Below, piece after piece: positions 63,889 through 64,000 of a stretch of DNA of 64,000 nucleotides. The position numbers and the translations under genes are program-made. Below the pieces are notes generated by a model that was not told the origin of the DNA, searched no databases, and worked only from the letters and a program-made list of their open reading frames with translations. Origin of the DNA: an uncultured Sutterella sp. GTDB taxonomy: Bacteria; Pseudomonadota; Gammaproteobacteria; Burkholderiales; Burkholderiaceae_F. The first letter of the stretch is position 1; every line of letters starts with the position of its first letter. The stretch is taken from positions 21,595 to 85,594 of the forward strand of contig UQTE01000010.1 in NCBI GenBank assembly GCA_900543805.1. Direction: 5' to 3'.

Positions 63889-63940
63889 GACGATGGCGGG
63901 CGGTTTCGAGGATGCCCGAAGAAATTTGTCCGGGAATCCA

Positions 63941-63978
63941 TAAGACAAAACCCCCGACTCCGTGAGGAATCGGGGGTT
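63941..63978 (-). terminator. Terminator of a minus-strand RNA gene entering from the right
   Basis: Minus strand ACCCCCGA (63977-63970) pairs with TCGGGGGT (63957-63950), followed by TTTGTCTTA. It begins 6 bases after the CCA end of the tRNA-like sequence. Confidence 0.8.
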
Positions 63979-63983
63979 CTGAA

Positions 63984-64000
63984 TGGTGGAGCCTGGCAAT
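63984..64000 (-). tRNA. 3' end of a tRNA or tmRNA (partial)
   Basis: The minus strand ends ATTGCCAGGCTCCACCA, then a terminator. The last bases look like a T-stem end (TTGCC), a 7-base acceptor strand (AGGCTCC), an A discriminator and an encoded CCA. Position 70 is U, which would allow the G3-U70 pair needed for alanine charging, as in tmRNA or tRNA-Ala; the T-stem does not resemble tRNA-Ala. Only 17 bases are present, so the type is open. Confidence 0.45.

Overview
The window is G+C-rich, densely coding bacterial chromosome with no sign of phage, plasmid or insertion sequence. Gene order suggests a betaproteobacterium of the order Burkholderiales, perhaps the gut-associated Sutterella/Parasutterella group. 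The points for this are a complete division and cell wall (dcw) cluster ending ftsQ-ftsA-ftsZ-lpxC, with dciA convergent to lpxC and secA next; the block rplM-rpsI ... erpA ... anmK-M23 peptidase ... tyrS-dtd; nrdR-ribD-ribE-ribH-nusB; and lptF-lptG. MurE carries the DNPR motif of meso-diaminopimelate enzymes, and LpxC, PagP, LptF/G and MraZ fit a Gram-negative envelope. The genus is an inference.

Layout. 1-2056: start of secA, a GDPD-like membrane-anchored protein, and dciA. 2035-20340: dcw cluster, all on the minus strand, mraZ-rsmH-ftsL-ftsI-murE-murF-mraY-murD-ftsW-murG-murC-ddl-ftsQ-ftsA-ftsZ-lpxC, driven by a clear sigma-70 promoter with an MraZ operator just downstream. 20436-23000: ADP-forming acyl-CoA synthetase and the RNase P RNA gene, which seems to lack helices P13 and P14. 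23137-27990: a PagP-like protein fused to a second beta-barrel, hemL and dsbD. 28017-32790: dacB, groES-groEL behind a textbook sigma-32 promoter, and pyrF. 32892-43650: envelope and cofactor genes (DUF945-like, CNNM/CorC, pncC, pgpA, thiL, nusB, ribH, ribE, ribD, nrdR, glyA, PEBP family, dtd). 43659-50715: tyrS, M23 peptidase, anmK, erpA, an adenosine-deaminase-like enzyme, rpsI and rplM. 50754-55174: MarC family, glpD, glpK and an Arg-rich repeat protein. 55535-64000: hpf, tRNA-Glu, tRNA-Ala, a 1732-residue tandem UvrA, lptG, lptF and the 3' end of a further tRNA-like RNA.

How it fits together. Most of the window is envelope biogenesis: peptidoglycan precursors (MurC-G, Ddl, MraY), septal synthesis (FtsI, FtsW, FtsL, FtsQ, FtsA, FtsZ), peptidoglycan trimming and recycling (DacB, M23, AnmK), lipid A synthesis, modification and LPS export (LpxC, PagP-like, LptF/G) and phospholipid synthesis (PgpA). 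The rest is core housekeeping: chaperonin, riboflavin, thiamine phosphorylation, haem, glycerol use, translation and DNA repair.

I found no clearly new defence or mobile system. The most unusual items are the reduced RNase P RNA, the PagP/second-barrel fusion, the tandem UvrA whose second copy lacks the usual UvrB-binding insertion, the RFSDRRED-repeat protein, the deaminase with an altered HxH motif, and several structured leaders (secA, ftsA-ftsZ, murE, pyrF, rplM).
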